From NCBI GenBank assembly GCA_016841875.1, contig JAENYG010000004.1:1-64000 (forward strand): a stretch of 64,000 nucleotides of DNA. Direction: 5' to 3'. Positions 8,750 to 17,480 of the stretch are shown here, in pieces (position 1 is the stretch's first letter; the number at the start of each line of letters is the position of its first letter). Position numbers and translations under genes: made by a program. The notes below the pieces were generated by a model, which had not been told where the DNA came from, searched no databases, and worked only from the letters and a program-made list of their open reading frames with translations. This DNA comes from Syntrophomonas sp. Its GTDB lineage: Bacteria > Bacillota > Syntrophomonadia > Syntrophomonadales > Syntrophomonadaceae.

Positions 8750-9493
8750 TTATATATTATCGCTATTCATCTTCCTCATAAATACAAGAATGGCAATCGC
8801 CATAATAACAACTGCATATCCGATTACCCACCATAAATCCGGAAAAATGAAAAAATAATTACCCGAAAGCGCAGCTCTTCCTGCCTTAACAGCATGAACG
8901 AACGGAAGTGCATCTGCAACCCTTTTAAATGTACCGCCGACCAAATCGAGGTCAAACCAAGTACCGGAAAGCCATGCGCTAATATTTGTCAGCAATGCAC
9001 CACATACACCGCCCACTTGCTTGTCGTTGAACAAACTGCCGCAAAGCAAGCCTATCGCAATAAACAAAACTGCCGCCGGAATTAACACGATAATCGCAAG
9101 CACTACATTGATGCTGACGGTCAATCCCAGATAAAATGCCACAGTAAAGCACACGGCAATCTGCAAAACTGCCATCGGCAGTAGTGGAAGCGTATACCCA
9201 AGGATAAAATTACTTGATGTAAGTGGAGATGTAAATAGTCGTAGCATAAATGAACTGGTTCTGTCCTTTGCAATCAACATACCCGAAAAAAGTGAAATAA
9301 ACGAAAGCCCAAAAACCGCAATCCCTGGAGCAAGCTGGTCAATTGCAAATAATTCAACAGGAATATTGGATTGTATTGCTGACAGGAGCAGGAGTAAAAC
9401 GACAGGAAAACCAATACCAAAGGCTAAATTAAGCCGATCTCTCAAAATCTCCTTGCTGTTTCGTGAAGCGAAAGCCAAAGTTTTCATATACAT
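8750..9493 (-). CDS. ABC-2 type transporter permease
   Basis: 247 residues with six predicted membrane segments and the ABC-2 layout: an N-terminal cytoplasmic start, GMLIAKDRTSSFMLRLFTSPLTSSNFI in the coupling region, then LLCGSLFNDKQVGGVCGALLTNISAWLSGTWF. Together with the preceding ATPase it forms an exporter, probably of a drug, peptide or lipid. The substrate is not identifiable. Its start overlaps the ATPase end by 10 bases. Confidence 0.88.
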   Translation of the reverse strand: MYMKTLAFASRNSKEILRDRLNLAFGIGFPVVLLLLLSAIQSNIPVELFAIDQLAPGIAVFGLSFISLFSGMLIAKDRTSSFMLRLFTSPLTSSNFILGYTLPLLPMAVLQIAVCFTVAFYLGLTVSINVVLAIIVLIPAAVLFIAIGLLCGSLFNDKQVGGVCGALLTNISAWLSGTWFDLDLVGGTFKRVADALPFVHAVKAGRAALSGNYFFIFPDLWWVIGYAVVIMAIAILVFMRKMNSDNI

Positions 9494-10218
9494 ATACTCC
9501 CTTCTTCAGCAAGTGCAATAAAGGCATCTTCGAATTTTGCAGTATTTGTTTTCTTTGTCAGCTCATCTGCCGTGCCGATCGCTTTTAGTTCACCCTTTGT
9601 CATAATGCCAATTCGATCCGATAAGGATTCTGCTTCTTCTAAATAATGGGTAGTTAAAATAATCGTAATCTTACCCTTTAGTTTTTTAATAACACCCCAA
9701 AGCTCTCGCCTTGCAAGTACATCTAGCCCGAGGGTAGGCTCGTCAAGAAATAGAATTTGCGGCTCTGAAATTAACGCCATTGCAATACTCAGTCGCCTTT
9801 GCCAACCACCTGACAAGGTTTTCGCTTTATCCTGCGCAATGTCAGATAACCCAAAAGAGGAGATGCTATCTTCGGCTTTTTGTTTGGATTGCTTCTTGTC
9901 ACTTCCGTATATACCCGCAATAAGTTCGAGATTTTCTCGAACAGTTAGATTAGGAGCGATTGCTGTTTCCTGAGGTGAAACATTGATCTGTTCTTTTACT
10001 TTGATCGAATTTGAAACAATGCTACTACCTAAAATCATTGCATCACCACTCGTCGGTCTCGTAAGGCATGATAGCATTTTTATCGTGGTAGTTTTTCCGG
10101 CACCGTTTAAACCCAACAAAGCGAACAGCTCTCCTTGCTCAATGCTTAGGTTCAGAGAATCGACGACGATTTTCTCCTTGTATTTTTTTGTAAGATTGGT
10201 CGTTTGAATTGCTATCAT
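9484..10218 (-). CDS. ABC transporter ATP-binding protein
   Basis: 244 residues with a complete nucleotide-binding domain: Walker A GLNGAGKTTTIK, Q-loop in NVSPQETAIAP, signature LSGGWQRR, Walker B ILFLDEP, and the H-loop in LTTHYLEEAESL. It belongs to the DrrA/CcmA-like subfamily that pairs with ABC-2 permeases. It overlaps the upstream regulator gene by 4 bases and the permease by 10, so the three genes form one transcript. Confidence 0.93.
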   Translation of the reverse strand: MIAIQTTNLTKKYKEKIVVDSLNLSIEQGELFALLGLNGAGKTTTIKMLSCLTRPTSGDAMILGSSIVSNSIKVKEQINVSPQETAIAPNLTVRENLELIAGIYGSDKKQSKQKAEDSISSFGLSDIAQDKAKTLSGGWQRRLSIAMALISEPQILFLDEPTLGLDVLARRELWGVIKKLKGKITIILTTHYLEEAESLSDRIGIMTKGELKAIGTADELTKKTNTAKFEDAFIALAEEGSICI

Positions 10219-10520
10219 TCCTTTTGCTCCTCCTCCGCACTGATTCTTTTGATTTCCTTTGCAAAAAATAAGCTGTCTTCCTCACTATGCTCCGGATAAA
10301 TTTCTTTACCTTTTCCGCTGAAAATTGCATCTGCAATTTTGCTGAAAACACCCATTCTTTCAATTGCGATACCCTTTTGGGCATCGGCAAGTAAGATCAA
10401 TGTATCGCCGGATTCAATCCCAAACATATCACGCACTTTCTTAGGAATTACAATCTGTCCTTTTGGCCCTACTTTGACCGAACCCATATATTTATTATCG
10501 TCCTTGGACTTATTCTTCAT
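10215..10520 (-). CDS. AbrB/MazE-type transcriptional regulator
   Basis: 101 residues. The N-terminal SpoVT-AbrB swapped-hairpin DNA-binding domain is clear in GSVKVGPKGQIVIPKKVRDMF followed by ESGDTLILLAD. The C-terminal half is charged, probably helical and unassigned. It is the first gene of the exporter cassette and is preceded by a perfect operator-like palindrome overlapping the promoter, which suggests autoregulation of the whole operon. Confidence 0.9.
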   Translation of the reverse strand: MKNKSKDDNKYMGSVKVGPKGQIVIPKKVRDMFGIESGDTLILLADAQKGIAIERMGVFSKIADAIFSGKGKEIYPEHSEEDSLFFAKEIKRISAEEEQKE

Positions 10521-10538
10521 ATTAAAACCTTCATTCTG

Positions 10539-10570
10539 TATAATTAGTTATACTTGTATAACTAATTATA
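10539..10570 (-). promoter_or_regulatory. Perfect inverted repeat, likely AbrB-type operator
   Basis: Two 14-bp arms (10539-10552 and 10557-10570, TATAATTAGTTATA and its complement) are separated by 4 bases. The palindrome covers the -10 box and the start of transcription of the regulator/ABC operon, 19 bases before its ATG, so a bound dimer or tetramer would block RNA polymerase. Confidence 0.85.
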
Positions 10571-10593
10571 CCGTTAGCCCTGGATTTTGTCAC
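10565..10593 (-). promoter_or_regulatory. Promoter of the AbrB/ABC exporter operon
   Basis: On the minus strand GTGACA (10588-10593), 17 bases, then a perfect TATAAT (10565-10570). The -10 box is part of the palindrome described at 10539-10570. Confidence 0.85.
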
Positions 10594-10615
10594 TTACTTG
10601 TGCCGCCAAACACAA

Positions 10616-10647
10616 GAAAAATGGAGTTGCAAAAATTCGCAACTCCA
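10616..10647 (-). terminator. Second terminator downstream of tRNA-Leu
   Basis: A 9-bp stem (10622-10630 with 10639-10647) with an 8-base loop is followed on the minus strand by TTTTTCTT. It would shield the exporter operon from tRNA transcription. Confidence 0.65.
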
Positions 10648-10677
10648 CAAAATATAAATAATCTTAATCAAAAAATA

Positions 10678-10699
10678 AAAAGCCTATTTCTAGGCTTTT
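10678..10699 (-). terminator. Terminator of tRNA-Leu
   Basis: AAAAGCCTA pairs with TAGGCTTTT around a 4-base loop, followed by a T-rich tract on the minus strand. It sits 10 bases after the encoded CCA. Confidence 0.85.
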
Positions 10700-10708
10700 G
10701 TTGTCTTA

Positions 10709-10795
10709 TGGTGCGGCAGAGAGGACTTGAACCTCCACGAAGTTTCCCCCACTAGAACCTGAATCTAGCGCGTCTGCCGATTCCGCCACTGCCGC
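10709..10795 (-). tRNA. tRNA-Leu (anticodon CAG)
   Basis: Class II tRNA. The acceptor stem GCGGCAG pairs with CTGCCGC, the anticodon arm is CTAGA-TTCAGGT-TCTAG with anticodon CAG, there is a long variable arm, the T arm contains GGTTCAAGTCC, and CCA is encoded at the 3' end (10709-10711). Confidence 0.96.
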
Positions 10796-10826
10796 ACGAA
10801 GTGTTTATTTGTTTTCAACAAGGTAG

Positions 10827-10856
10827 ATTATAGTACATAGATCATCTTATTGTCAA
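10827..10856 (-). promoter_or_regulatory. Promoter of tRNA-Leu
   Basis: Perfect TTGACA (10851-10856) and TATAAT (10827-10832) with 18 bases between them, ending about 30 bases before the mature tRNA 5' end. Confidence 0.88.
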
Positions 10857-10876
10857 GTTATTTGCCTGACCCTCTA

Positions 10877-11815
10877 CTAAACATACTTGCCCTGCCAGGT
10901 GTCCCTTTCCATAAGGCGATGGTCTATCTGATTTAATACCTCCCATTTATTTAGACTCCAGGTGGGGCCAATCAAAAGATCGCGCGGACTATCTCCCGTA
11001 AGTCGGTGAATCACAACCTGGGGCGGTAGTATCTCCAACAGGTCAATGACTAGTTCCACATATTCACCTGGTTCCAGAAATGCAAACGGATTCTCATTAT
11101 ATTTTGCCTCCAATGGGGTCCCCTTCATCAAGTGCAGCAGGTGTATCTTAAGACCCTGGATATCCATATGGGCAATTGTTCTTCCCGTCTGCTTCATGTC
11201 TTCGATGCTTTCACCGGGAAGACCCAGAATCATATGGGTGCAGGTCTCTATATTTCTGGCTCTCAACTTATTCAGCGCCTTCTGAAAGTCGCTGAAGTTG
11301 TAATGCATATTCATAGCCTGAGAAGTAGGTTCATGAATCGTCTGCAGTCCTAATTCTACCCATAAAAAAGTCTTTTTATTTATTTCCTCCAGCAGGTCCA
11401 TTACTTCTTCAGGCAGGCAGTCAGGGCGAGTAGCTATTGCCATGCCCACCACTCCGGGCTGCTGGATAGCCAGATTGTATAAATATCGCAATCTTTCTAC
11501 CGGGGCATAGGTATTGGTAAAAGCCTGATAATAAGCGATGTACTTTCCCTGGGACCATTTCCTGTGCATAATTGTCTTTACCTGTGCAAATTGTTCTTCT
11601 AAATTCTTGCTCCGGTCACCAGCAAAATCCCCGGAGCCTCTAAGGCTGCAGAAAGCACATCCACCGGTAGCGAGAGTTCCATCCCGGTTGGGACAGCTTA
11701 AGCCAGCATCCAAAGGAATTTTAAATACCTTCTGGCCAAATTTTCCCCGCAGATGGTGATTCAGGCTGTGATAGCGCTTACCGCCCCACTGTATAATCTC
11801 CTTAGCGTTTTTCAA
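10877..11815 (-). CDS. TIGR01212-family radical SAM protein (YtqA/YhcC-like)
   Basis: 312 residues. The radical SAM cluster is in the N-terminal CPNRDGTLATGGCAFC stretch, the widely spaced Cys pattern typical of this family. Then come the SAM-binding region (IATRPDCLPEE) and the C-terminal part with HRLTGDSPRDLLIGPTWSLNK, which is characteristic. The substrate of the family is not well established, and RNA modification is often proposed. It is transcribed alone and divergent from the following gene. Confidence 0.88.
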   Translation of the reverse strand: MKNAKEIIQWGGKRYHSLNHHLRGKFGQKVFKIPLDAGLSCPNRDGTLATGGCAFCSLRGSGDFAGDRSKNLEEQFAQVKTIMHRKWSQGKYIAYYQAFTNTYAPVERLRYLYNLAIQQPGVVGMAIATRPDCLPEEVMDLLEEINKKTFLWVELGLQTIHEPTSQAMNMHYNFSDFQKALNKLRARNIETCTHMILGLPGESIEDMKQTGRTIAHMDIQGLKIHLLHLMKGTPLEAKYNENPFAFLEPGEYVELVIDLLEILPPQVVIHRLTGDSPRDLLIGPTWSLNKWEVLNQIDHRLMERDTWQGKYV

Positions 11816-11898
11816 CTAACTTCACGTCCTGTAATTCATATTAAAGCATTTTTCAAGGCCAACAACTTACATTATAATAGTAGCAGCATATCAATGAA

Positions 11899-12441
11899 AT
11901 GGAGGCCACTGTTTTGTTTAAAAAAGAATATCTCTATGTTAGTCTGGCTATAATTCTGGTAATTTCTATCGCGGTCTTGGTAGCCAGCAGAAGCCCGGAA
12001 ATAGACATCGTATATCCTGAAGAGCGTCTTGTACTCCAGCCGGAGGATTTTGTAGTTAATACTGATAATCATCAGTTAACTGTAGGTCAAACCAACTGGG
12101 ACGAAGCAATTAAAATCTTCCCTGACATAAAAAGACTGGGAGGTTCTACAGTATACCATCCGGAGGCTTTCCCCATGTATCTTACTTTTTCAGAAGATGA
12201 AAATATTCTGATCGCAGTGCATATATTTGGAGACAGCGCTGCTACCTCTCGAGATATTACGGTCGGTGATTCCCCTGAAAAAGCAGTTCAGCAGTATGGT
12301 AAGAACTATGTACGATTCAGCGTTGAGGATTCGGGTAATGAAGATTATGATATGCTCTATGGAGAAAATAATGGTAATACCGTTATATTCCAGGTCAGAA
12401 ATGACAAAATAACAAAAATTATCATACAGCATATACCATGA
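11899..12441 (+). CDS. Unknown membrane-anchored protein
   Basis: 180 residues, family not recognised. A single hydrophobic segment (about 8-27) is followed by an extracytoplasmic domain of about 150 residues with mixed strand-like segments and many acidic residues. No Cys or lipobox is seen. Upstream ribosome binding is by AATGGAGG. It converges on the DUF1646 transporter gene with 12 bases between the stops. Confidence 0.7.
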   Translation: MEATVLFKKEYLYVSLAIILVISIAVLVASRSPEIDIVYPEERLVLQPEDFVVNTDNHQLTVGQTNWDEAIKIFPDIKRLGGSTVYHPEAFPMYLTFSEDENILIAVHIFGDSAATSRDITVGDSPEKAVQQYGKNYVRFSVEDSGNEDYDMLYGENNGNTVIFQVRNDKITKIIIQHIP

Positions 12442-12453
12442 TACTGATAGGTT

Positions 12454-13560
12454 CTAAACCTTTATCACGAATAACAGTATATAAAAAACAACCATAAACA
12501 AGAGCCCGATTGGAACTCCATAGACAGCCCATTCTTTGCTGCCGATCCTCAACTTGGATGCTGATATGATATTAGGTATATTGCCAGGTATCAACATGCC
12601 ACCACTGATTAGAAGCCCCATTAGAATAGCTTCTACAATCAATGGATTGACCATCATGGAGGGGCTGATCTCTGCTGCGCAGAGAGTAGCATTATCCAGT
12701 ACTGCTGAAATCATATTTACCCAGTATAATAACTGAGGGCTCAATCCTAATATATATTTGTCAATCAAGGGCTCAAATCCCTCACCCAGGAATACCAGAG
12801 CCATTACGAACAGATATACCTTCACGGCTCTTAGGATAACACCATTCCAGGTATCTTTCTGTATCTCTTCCTCATCCAGAAGTGAATCATGGTCATCTTC
12901 TTCACTGCTTGCCGCGATTTCGCCAGCAGCTTCTTTACTGCCTGACACTCGGGACGTGTAGATGCCTGCAATCATGGAAAAAACAACCACCGCTGGAATT
13001 ATATATTTCCCTAGTAATCTAAGCAGGAACATAAAGTCCTGGTTTAATCGGGATATGGCTATGGTAGCCAGAGGTTCACCAATCGGAGTCAGGGCAGCTC
13101 CTAATCCGATTGAATAACAGGCCAGTATACATACTACTATTTTTTGTTTTCTATCCATCGGTAATTGAAATATTATTTCTACCAGAATGATTGATGCTAC
13201 AATAGCTGTTATTACACTGGATAATAATCCCAGAATTAGCACTACCAGAAATACTACCACCGCCACCGGGTATTTCCTGCAAACATTACCCATAAATTGG
13301 GCAAATGGTTCTTTCAAAAGAAAAAATATAGCTCCTGCGATTAGTACTGCTCCAGCTATCATAACCGGTTCTCGCAAAGCTTCCATAACCAATTCCATAT
13401 TCATTTTGCTGGAAATAAAGGCTGCACCTATACCCATAATAAACAGAAATAATTCCAGGTTTTCTTCCACTTTGTGAAAGAAAAATGGCAAGGATAACAC
13501 CATTACCAGAATAACTATGAGTCCTGTTATAACCACTGTATCTCCTCCTGATTGATCCAA
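12454..13560 (-). CDS. DUF1646 family membrane protein, putative cation transporter
   Basis: 368 residues, about ten membrane segments, and a central acidic cytoplasmic loop (about 210-230, rich in E and D). The conserved GLGAALTPIGEPLATIAI in the middle and ISGGMLIPGNIPNIISASKL near the C-terminus recall the ion transporter superfamily that includes NhaD and ArsB. The family is annotated as a putative cation transporter, and the ion is not known to me. Monocistronic. Confidence 0.82.
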   Translation of the reverse strand: MDQSGGDTVVITGLIVILVMVLSLPFFFHKVEENLELFLFIMGIGAAFISSKMNMELVMEALREPVMIAGAVLIAGAIFFLLKEPFAQFMGNVCRKYPVAVVVFLVVLILGLLSSVITAIVASIILVEIIFQLPMDRKQKIVVCILACYSIGLGAALTPIGEPLATIAISRLNQDFMFLLRLLGKYIIPAVVVFSMIAGIYTSRVSGSKEAAGEIAASSEEDDHDSLLDEEEIQKDTWNGVILRAVKVYLFVMALVFLGEGFEPLIDKYILGLSPQLLYWVNMISAVLDNATLCAAEISPSMMVNPLIVEAILMGLLISGGMLIPGNIPNIISASKLRIGSKEWAVYGVPIGLLFMVVFYILLFVIKV

Positions 13561-13652
13561 GTATTCAAGATTTGTGGTAAATCTAATTATAGACTTTACG
13601 CTAAAGCCTTAAAAAAATCAAGTTTATTAAATGTTCTTTTGATTGGATAATT

Positions 13653-13682
13653 AAAACCCCCAAAACCTAATTTGAGGGTTTA
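13653..13682 (-). terminator. Terminator of the riboflavin operon
   Basis: Hairpin with AAACCC/GGGTTT at its base followed by a T-rich stretch on the minus strand, 32 bases after the ribH stop codon. Confidence 0.75.
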
Positions 13683-13713
13683 ATGAGCTTATTTGACTGG
13701 CATTGATTACCAA

Positions 13714-14187
13714 CTATTTCATATTGTTAAAGAGATTGACCATCTCCAATGCGGTCATAGCAGCATCAGAGCCCTTATTACCAGCCTTGGTCCCGGCTCT
13801 CTCTATGGCCTGCTCAATAGTATCGGTAGTCAAAACACCATAAATAACAGGAATTCCGGTATTTAAACCCACGTGGGCAACTCCCTTGGTTACTTCCGAT
13901 GCTACATATTCAAAATGGGGGGTGGCGCCCCTTATGACCGTGCCCAGACAAATGACGGAATCATATCCTTTCCCAGCCATCTTCTGAGCCGCCAGGGGTA
14001 TTTCAAAGGCACCCGGTACCCAGGCAATTTCAATACTTTCTTCATCTACACCATGTCTTAACAGGGTATCCAGGCATCCAGACAAGAGCTTATTGGTTAT
14101 GAATTCATTAAATCTTGATACGACGATACCAAATTTTAGATTTTCCCCGATTAATTTCCCTTCATATACTCTTGGCAATTTAAGCAT
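13714..14187 (-). CDS. ribH: 6,7-dimethyl-8-ribityllumazine synthase
   Basis: 157 residues. Condenses 5-amino-6-ribitylaminouracil with dihydroxybutanone phosphate. Signature elements: [10 protein letters not shown] at the N-terminus, [15 protein letters not shown], the loop [20 protein letters not shown] with its catalytic His, [29 protein letters not shown]. It is the last gene of the ribDEBAH operon, 21 bases after ribBA, and is expected to assemble into an icosahedral shell. Confidence 0.97.
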   Translation of the reverse strand: MLKLPRVYEGKLIGENLKFGIVVSRFNEFITNKLLSGCLDTLLRHGVDEESIEIAWVPGAFEIPLAAQKMAGKGYDSVICLGTVIRGATPHFEYVASEVTKGVAHVGLNTGIPVIYGVLTTDTIEQAIERAGTKAGNKGSDAAMTALEMVNLFNNMK

Positions 14188-14208
14188 CCTCCCTTTAATA
14201 TTATTATC

Positions 14209-15405
14209 TTACATATTTAACAAAAGGTGTCCCATTTTTTCCTTCTTGGTCTTAAGGTAGGTCCTATTCTCATTCCGGCTTTCTATTTCCATGGGCACCC
14301 TTTCCACTACTTCCAGATGATGTCCCTCCAATCCCTTAATTTTTTTAGGATTATTAGTCATCAAACGCATTTTCTTAACCCCCAGATCGGTTAAAATCTG
14401 CGCTCCTATTCCATAATCTCTCAGGTCAGCTGCAAATCCCATATCCAGGTTGGCCTGCACTGTATCCCTGCCATTATCCTGGAGCTTGTAGGCTCTGATT
14501 TTGTTGCATAGCCCAATTCCCCTGCCTTCCTGGCGCATATACAGCAGAACGCCTTTACCTTCTTCTTCTATCATCTCCATTGCCTTCTGCAGCTGTTCTC
14601 CACAGTCACAGCGCTTGCTGGCAAAGGCATCACCTGTCAGACATTCGGAATGGACCCTTACCAATACCGGTTCATCTTCGTCCCACTGGCCTTTAACCAA
14701 AGCCAGGTGTTCCTTGTCATCTAGTAATGATTTATACGCAACCGCTTTAAAGTCGCCAAACGCCGTAGGAAGACGGGCATCATCGAACCTGATAATAAGC
14801 TTTTCGCTGCGACGGCGATATTCAATAATATCAGCAATAGTAATGATTTTTACATCAAACTGCCGGGCAAATTCTATTAATTCCGGCACCCGGGCCATAG
14901 TTCCATCATGATTCATTATTTCACATATCACCGATGCCGGATATAGTCCGGCCAGTCTGGCCAGGTCTATTGACCCTTCAGTATGTCCGGCTCTTCTCAA
15001 GGTACCGCCTTCCCTGTATCTTAAGGGGAATATATGGCCTGGTCTTCTAAAGTCAGCAGCTACGCTGTCTCCGGCTATAAGCGCTTTTACAGTATCAGCC
15101 CTTTCATGGGCAGAAATACCGGTAGTAGTGGTCTTGTAATCAACCGACACCGTGAAGGCCGTTTCATGGTTGTCGGTATTAGCCATAACCATAGGTTTTA
15201 TATCCAACCTATCCAGAGTAGATCCTTCCATAGGAACGCATATCAGTCCCCGGGCATGAACGGCCATAAAATTGATTATGTCTGGAGTTGCTTTTTCCGC
15301 CGCTATAACTAAATCGCCTTCATTTTCCCGATCTTCATCATCGACTAAAATAACCATTCTGCCATCTCTTATATCGTTGATTGCTTCTTCTACACTATTG
15401 AACAT
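14209..15405 (-). CDS. ribBA: Bifunctional DHBP synthase / GTP cyclohydrolase II
   Basis: 398 residues, both halves complete. The RibB half (1-200) has [16 protein letters not shown] and [14 protein letters not shown]. The RibA half (205-398) has the zinc site [15 protein letters not shown] and the catalytic QEGRGIGL. It supplies both branches of riboflavin synthesis, from ribulose 5-phosphate and from GTP. It sits 12 bases after ribE in the operon. Confidence 0.97.
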   Translation of the reverse strand: MFNSVEEAINDIRDGRMVILVDDEDRENEGDLVIAAEKATPDIINFMAVHARGLICVPMEGSTLDRLDIKPMVMANTDNHETAFTVSVDYKTTTTGISAHERADTVKALIAGDSVAADFRRPGHIFPLRYREGGTLRRAGHTEGSIDLARLAGLYPASVICEIMNHDGTMARVPELIEFARQFDVKIITIADIIEYRRRSEKLIIRFDDARLPTAFGDFKAVAYKSLLDDKEHLALVKGQWDEDEPVLVRVHSECLTGDAFASKRCDCGEQLQKAMEMIEEEGKGVLLYMRQEGRGIGLCNKIRAYKLQDNGRDTVQANLDMGFAADLRDYGIGAQILTDLGVKKMRLMTNNPKKIKGLEGHHLEVVERVPMEIESRNENRTYLKTKKEKMGHLLLNM

Positions 15406-15417
15406 GCTGCCGCCCCC

Positions 15418-16083
15418 TTAAATAAATCCATTTTCAGCCAGGTATTTATAATCAATACCTTTCCCGCCATTTTCTTGCTTACTGCTCATAAGCAGTTTTT
15501 CAACATAGCGTCCCACTATATCAGTTTCCAGGTTAACTTTATCCCCTTCCCTTTTTACGCTCAGTACAGTCAATTCTGCAGTGTGCGGTATAAGAGATAC
15601 TGTAAAGCTTTCCTGGCTTACCTCTATTACTGTCAGGCTGACTCCGTCAACCGCTATTGATCCTTTGGCAACAATATATCTCAAAATATCAGGCTCTGCT
15701 TTAATACGGTATATGATTGCAATATCCCTGGGGGCCTTATTGATAATGGTCCCGATACCGTCAATATGACCCTGCACAAGATGTCCCCCTAATCTGTCAA
15801 CCAGTCTCAAAGCCCTTTCCAGATTGACCGGACTGCCGCTGCTCAGAGTTTTCAGGGTAGTTCGCTCATAAGTTTCCGGCATTACATCGGCTGTAAATTG
15901 GCTATCGGAATGTTCAGTTACCGTAAGACAAACACCATTTACAGCAATGCTGTCACCTATCTTAACATCATCCAGTACTTTAGCAGCCTGGACGGATATT
16001 TGAAATGATTGCTTACCCCGATTTGTCTGTTTAACTCTGCCAATCTCCTCTACAATTCCAGTAAAGATACTATTACCTCCCAT
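15418..16083 (-). CDS. ribE: Riboflavin synthase alpha subunit
   Basis: About 221 residues with the two internally repeated lumazine-binding barrels: FTGIVEEIGRV...VNGVCLTV and HIDGIGTI...VDGVSLTV. Dismutates two lumazines to riboflavin. The family normally begins MFTGIVEE. Here the equivalent codon is ATC at 16068, placed 7 bases after a GGGAGG site, whereas the ATG at 16083 lies before that site and has no site of its own. Translation may start at AUC, or the base may be miscalled. The coordinate given uses the ATG. Confidence 0.93.
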   Translation of the reverse strand: MGGNSIFTGIVEEIGRVKQTNRGKQSFQISVQAAKVLDDVKIGDSIAVNGVCLTVTEHSDSQFTADVMPETYERTTLKTLSSGSPVNLERALRLVDRLGGHLVQGHIDGIGTIINKAPRDIAIIYRIKAEPDILRYIVAKGSIAVDGVSLTVIEVSQESFTVSLIPHTAELTVLSVKREGDKVNLETDIVGRYVEKLLMSSKQENGGKGIDYKYLAENGFI

Positions 16084-16130
16084 TGTATATATTTATCTTT
16101 AACCATCCTGGCCATTAGGTTCAACCTGAT

Positions 16131-17231
16131 TTAGCCTAGAGTGGCAGTAATCAATATATCCCTTTCGAAGCTCTGCACTTCACTGATACTAAGCTGTATA
16201 GCATCATTCATGAATTTGCATCCATCCCCGCCCACTGGCGATGGCGCTCCTCGTCCACCAACTACCTTAGGAGCAATAAACCAGTACAGCTTATCAACTA
16301 ATCCCTTATTAATGAATGAGGCATTTATTTCAGATCCTCCTTCAACCAGGATGCTAGTTATTTCCCGGCCAGCTAGAATTGACATCACTTCCGGCAGCGG
16401 CACCTTACCTTCCTCTAAGTCCAGTTTGATTATATCTACTCCCAGTGGAGCTAACTGCTGAGCTTTTTTTTCATCGCTGTTCGTTCCGCAAAATACTATG
16501 GTAGGCTGCTCCTTACTGCTCCGGGCAATTATGCTGTCGATGGGCAGTTCTAAATTACTATCGATAATTATTCTAATAGGATCCCGGCCCTTCTCTTCAT
16601 CCAGTCTGGTGTTAAGCTGCGGGTTGTCTGCCAGGACGGTACCTATTCCCACCAGTATGGCATCATAGGTATTTCTCAAGTGGTGGACATAGTTTCTGGC
16701 ATCTGCTCCGGTTATCCAACGCGAATCCCCGGTATAGGCTGCAATCTTTCCATCCAGGGTCATGGCTGTTTTGAGCGCTACAAAAGGCATCCTGCTTTGT
16801 ATATATTTGAAAAACACTTCATTCAACTGCACTGCAGCTTCCTGCATAACCCCAACTTCAGTCTCCATTCCGGCCTGCTGGAGTATTTCTAATCCCTTAC
16901 CAGCTACTTTAGGATTAGGATCCAGGACAGCAATAACCACTCTCTTTATACCTGCCTTAATGACAGCCTCGGTACAGGGGGGAGTTCTGCCATGATGACA
17001 GCAGGGCTCTAAAGAAACATAAAGGGTCGCTCCGGACGCCTCAGGACCCGCTGATTGCAGGGCATGTATTTCCGCATGGGGTGTACCGGCTTTTTGATGA
17101 TAGCCTTCGCCGATTATTTGCCCATCTTTAACTATAACTGCCCCCACCATTGGATTGGGGCTGGTTCTTCCTCTGGCTCTAGATGCCATTTCTATAGCTC
17201 TTTGCATGTATTGAATATCTTTCTTATTCAA
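16131..17231 (-). CDS. ribD: Riboflavin deaminase/reductase
   Basis: 366 residues. The deaminase half carries the zinc site HAEIHAL and EPCCHHGRTPPCTEAV. The reductase half (about 150-366) has AMTLDGKIAAYTGDSRWITG and ILVEGGSEINASFI. Carries out the second and third steps of the GTP branch of riboflavin synthesis. It is the first gene of the operon, controlled by the FMN riboswitch upstream. Confidence 0.97.
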   Translation of the reverse strand: MNKKDIQYMQRAIEMASRARGRTSPNPMVGAVIVKDGQIIGEGYHQKAGTPHAEIHALQSAGPEASGATLYVSLEPCCHHGRTPPCTEAVIKAGIKRVVIAVLDPNPKVAGKGLEILQQAGMETEVGVMQEAAVQLNEVFFKYIQSRMPFVALKTAMTLDGKIAAYTGDSRWITGADARNYVHHLRNTYDAILVGIGTVLADNPQLNTRLDEEKGRDPIRIIIDSNLELPIDSIIARSSKEQPTIVFCGTNSDEKKAQQLAPLGVDIIKLDLEEGKVPLPEVMSILAGREITSILVEGGSEINASFINKGLVDKLYWFIAPKVVGGRGAPSPVGGDGCKFMNDAIQLSISEVQSFERDILITATLG

Positions 17232-17255
17232 ATTTTATACACCTCTAAATAAAAT

Positions 17256-17278
17256 AAACCCGATATTTCATCGGGTTT
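17256..17278 (-). terminator. Riboswitch-controlled attenuator before ribD
   Basis: AAACCCGAT pairs with ATCGGGTTT around a 5-base loop and is followed on the minus strand by TTATTTTATTT. It lies between the FMN aptamer and the ribD start, where the expression platform of a transcriptional FMN riboswitch is expected. Confidence 0.85.
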
Positions 17279-17323
17279 TGGACATAGGATATTAAACCAG
17301 CATATTAGGCAGGTTCAAGCTAT

Positions 17324-17440
17324 CCTTCTTCTCCCATCCAGACTATCACTGTCGGCTCTGGAATTTCACCAGGTCCTGCCTTTTAAAAAGGCTCGCGGGC
17401 TGTTACCGCCGATAGGGAATTTCACCCATCCCCGAAGAAA
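17324..17440 (-). ncRNA. FMN riboswitch (RFN element)
   Basis: The conserved core is visible on the minus strand in order: CTTCGGGGATGGGTGAAATT, CCTATCGGCGGTAACAGCCC, GCGAGCC, CAGGACCTGGTGAAATTCC, GAGCCGACAGTGATAGTC, TGGATGGGAGAAG. The start and end halves pair to close P1. Binding of FMN is expected to favour the terminator at 17256-17278 and shut off the riboflavin operon. Confidence 0.96.
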
Positions 17441-17480
17441 GTTATAGATATTTTTTTGTTATTACATATTATCATCTCAT

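Noticed and set aside
10121-10390. Alternative 83-codon frame overlapping the AbrB-like and ATPase genes
   Set aside because: Shadow in another frame of two well-supported genes.
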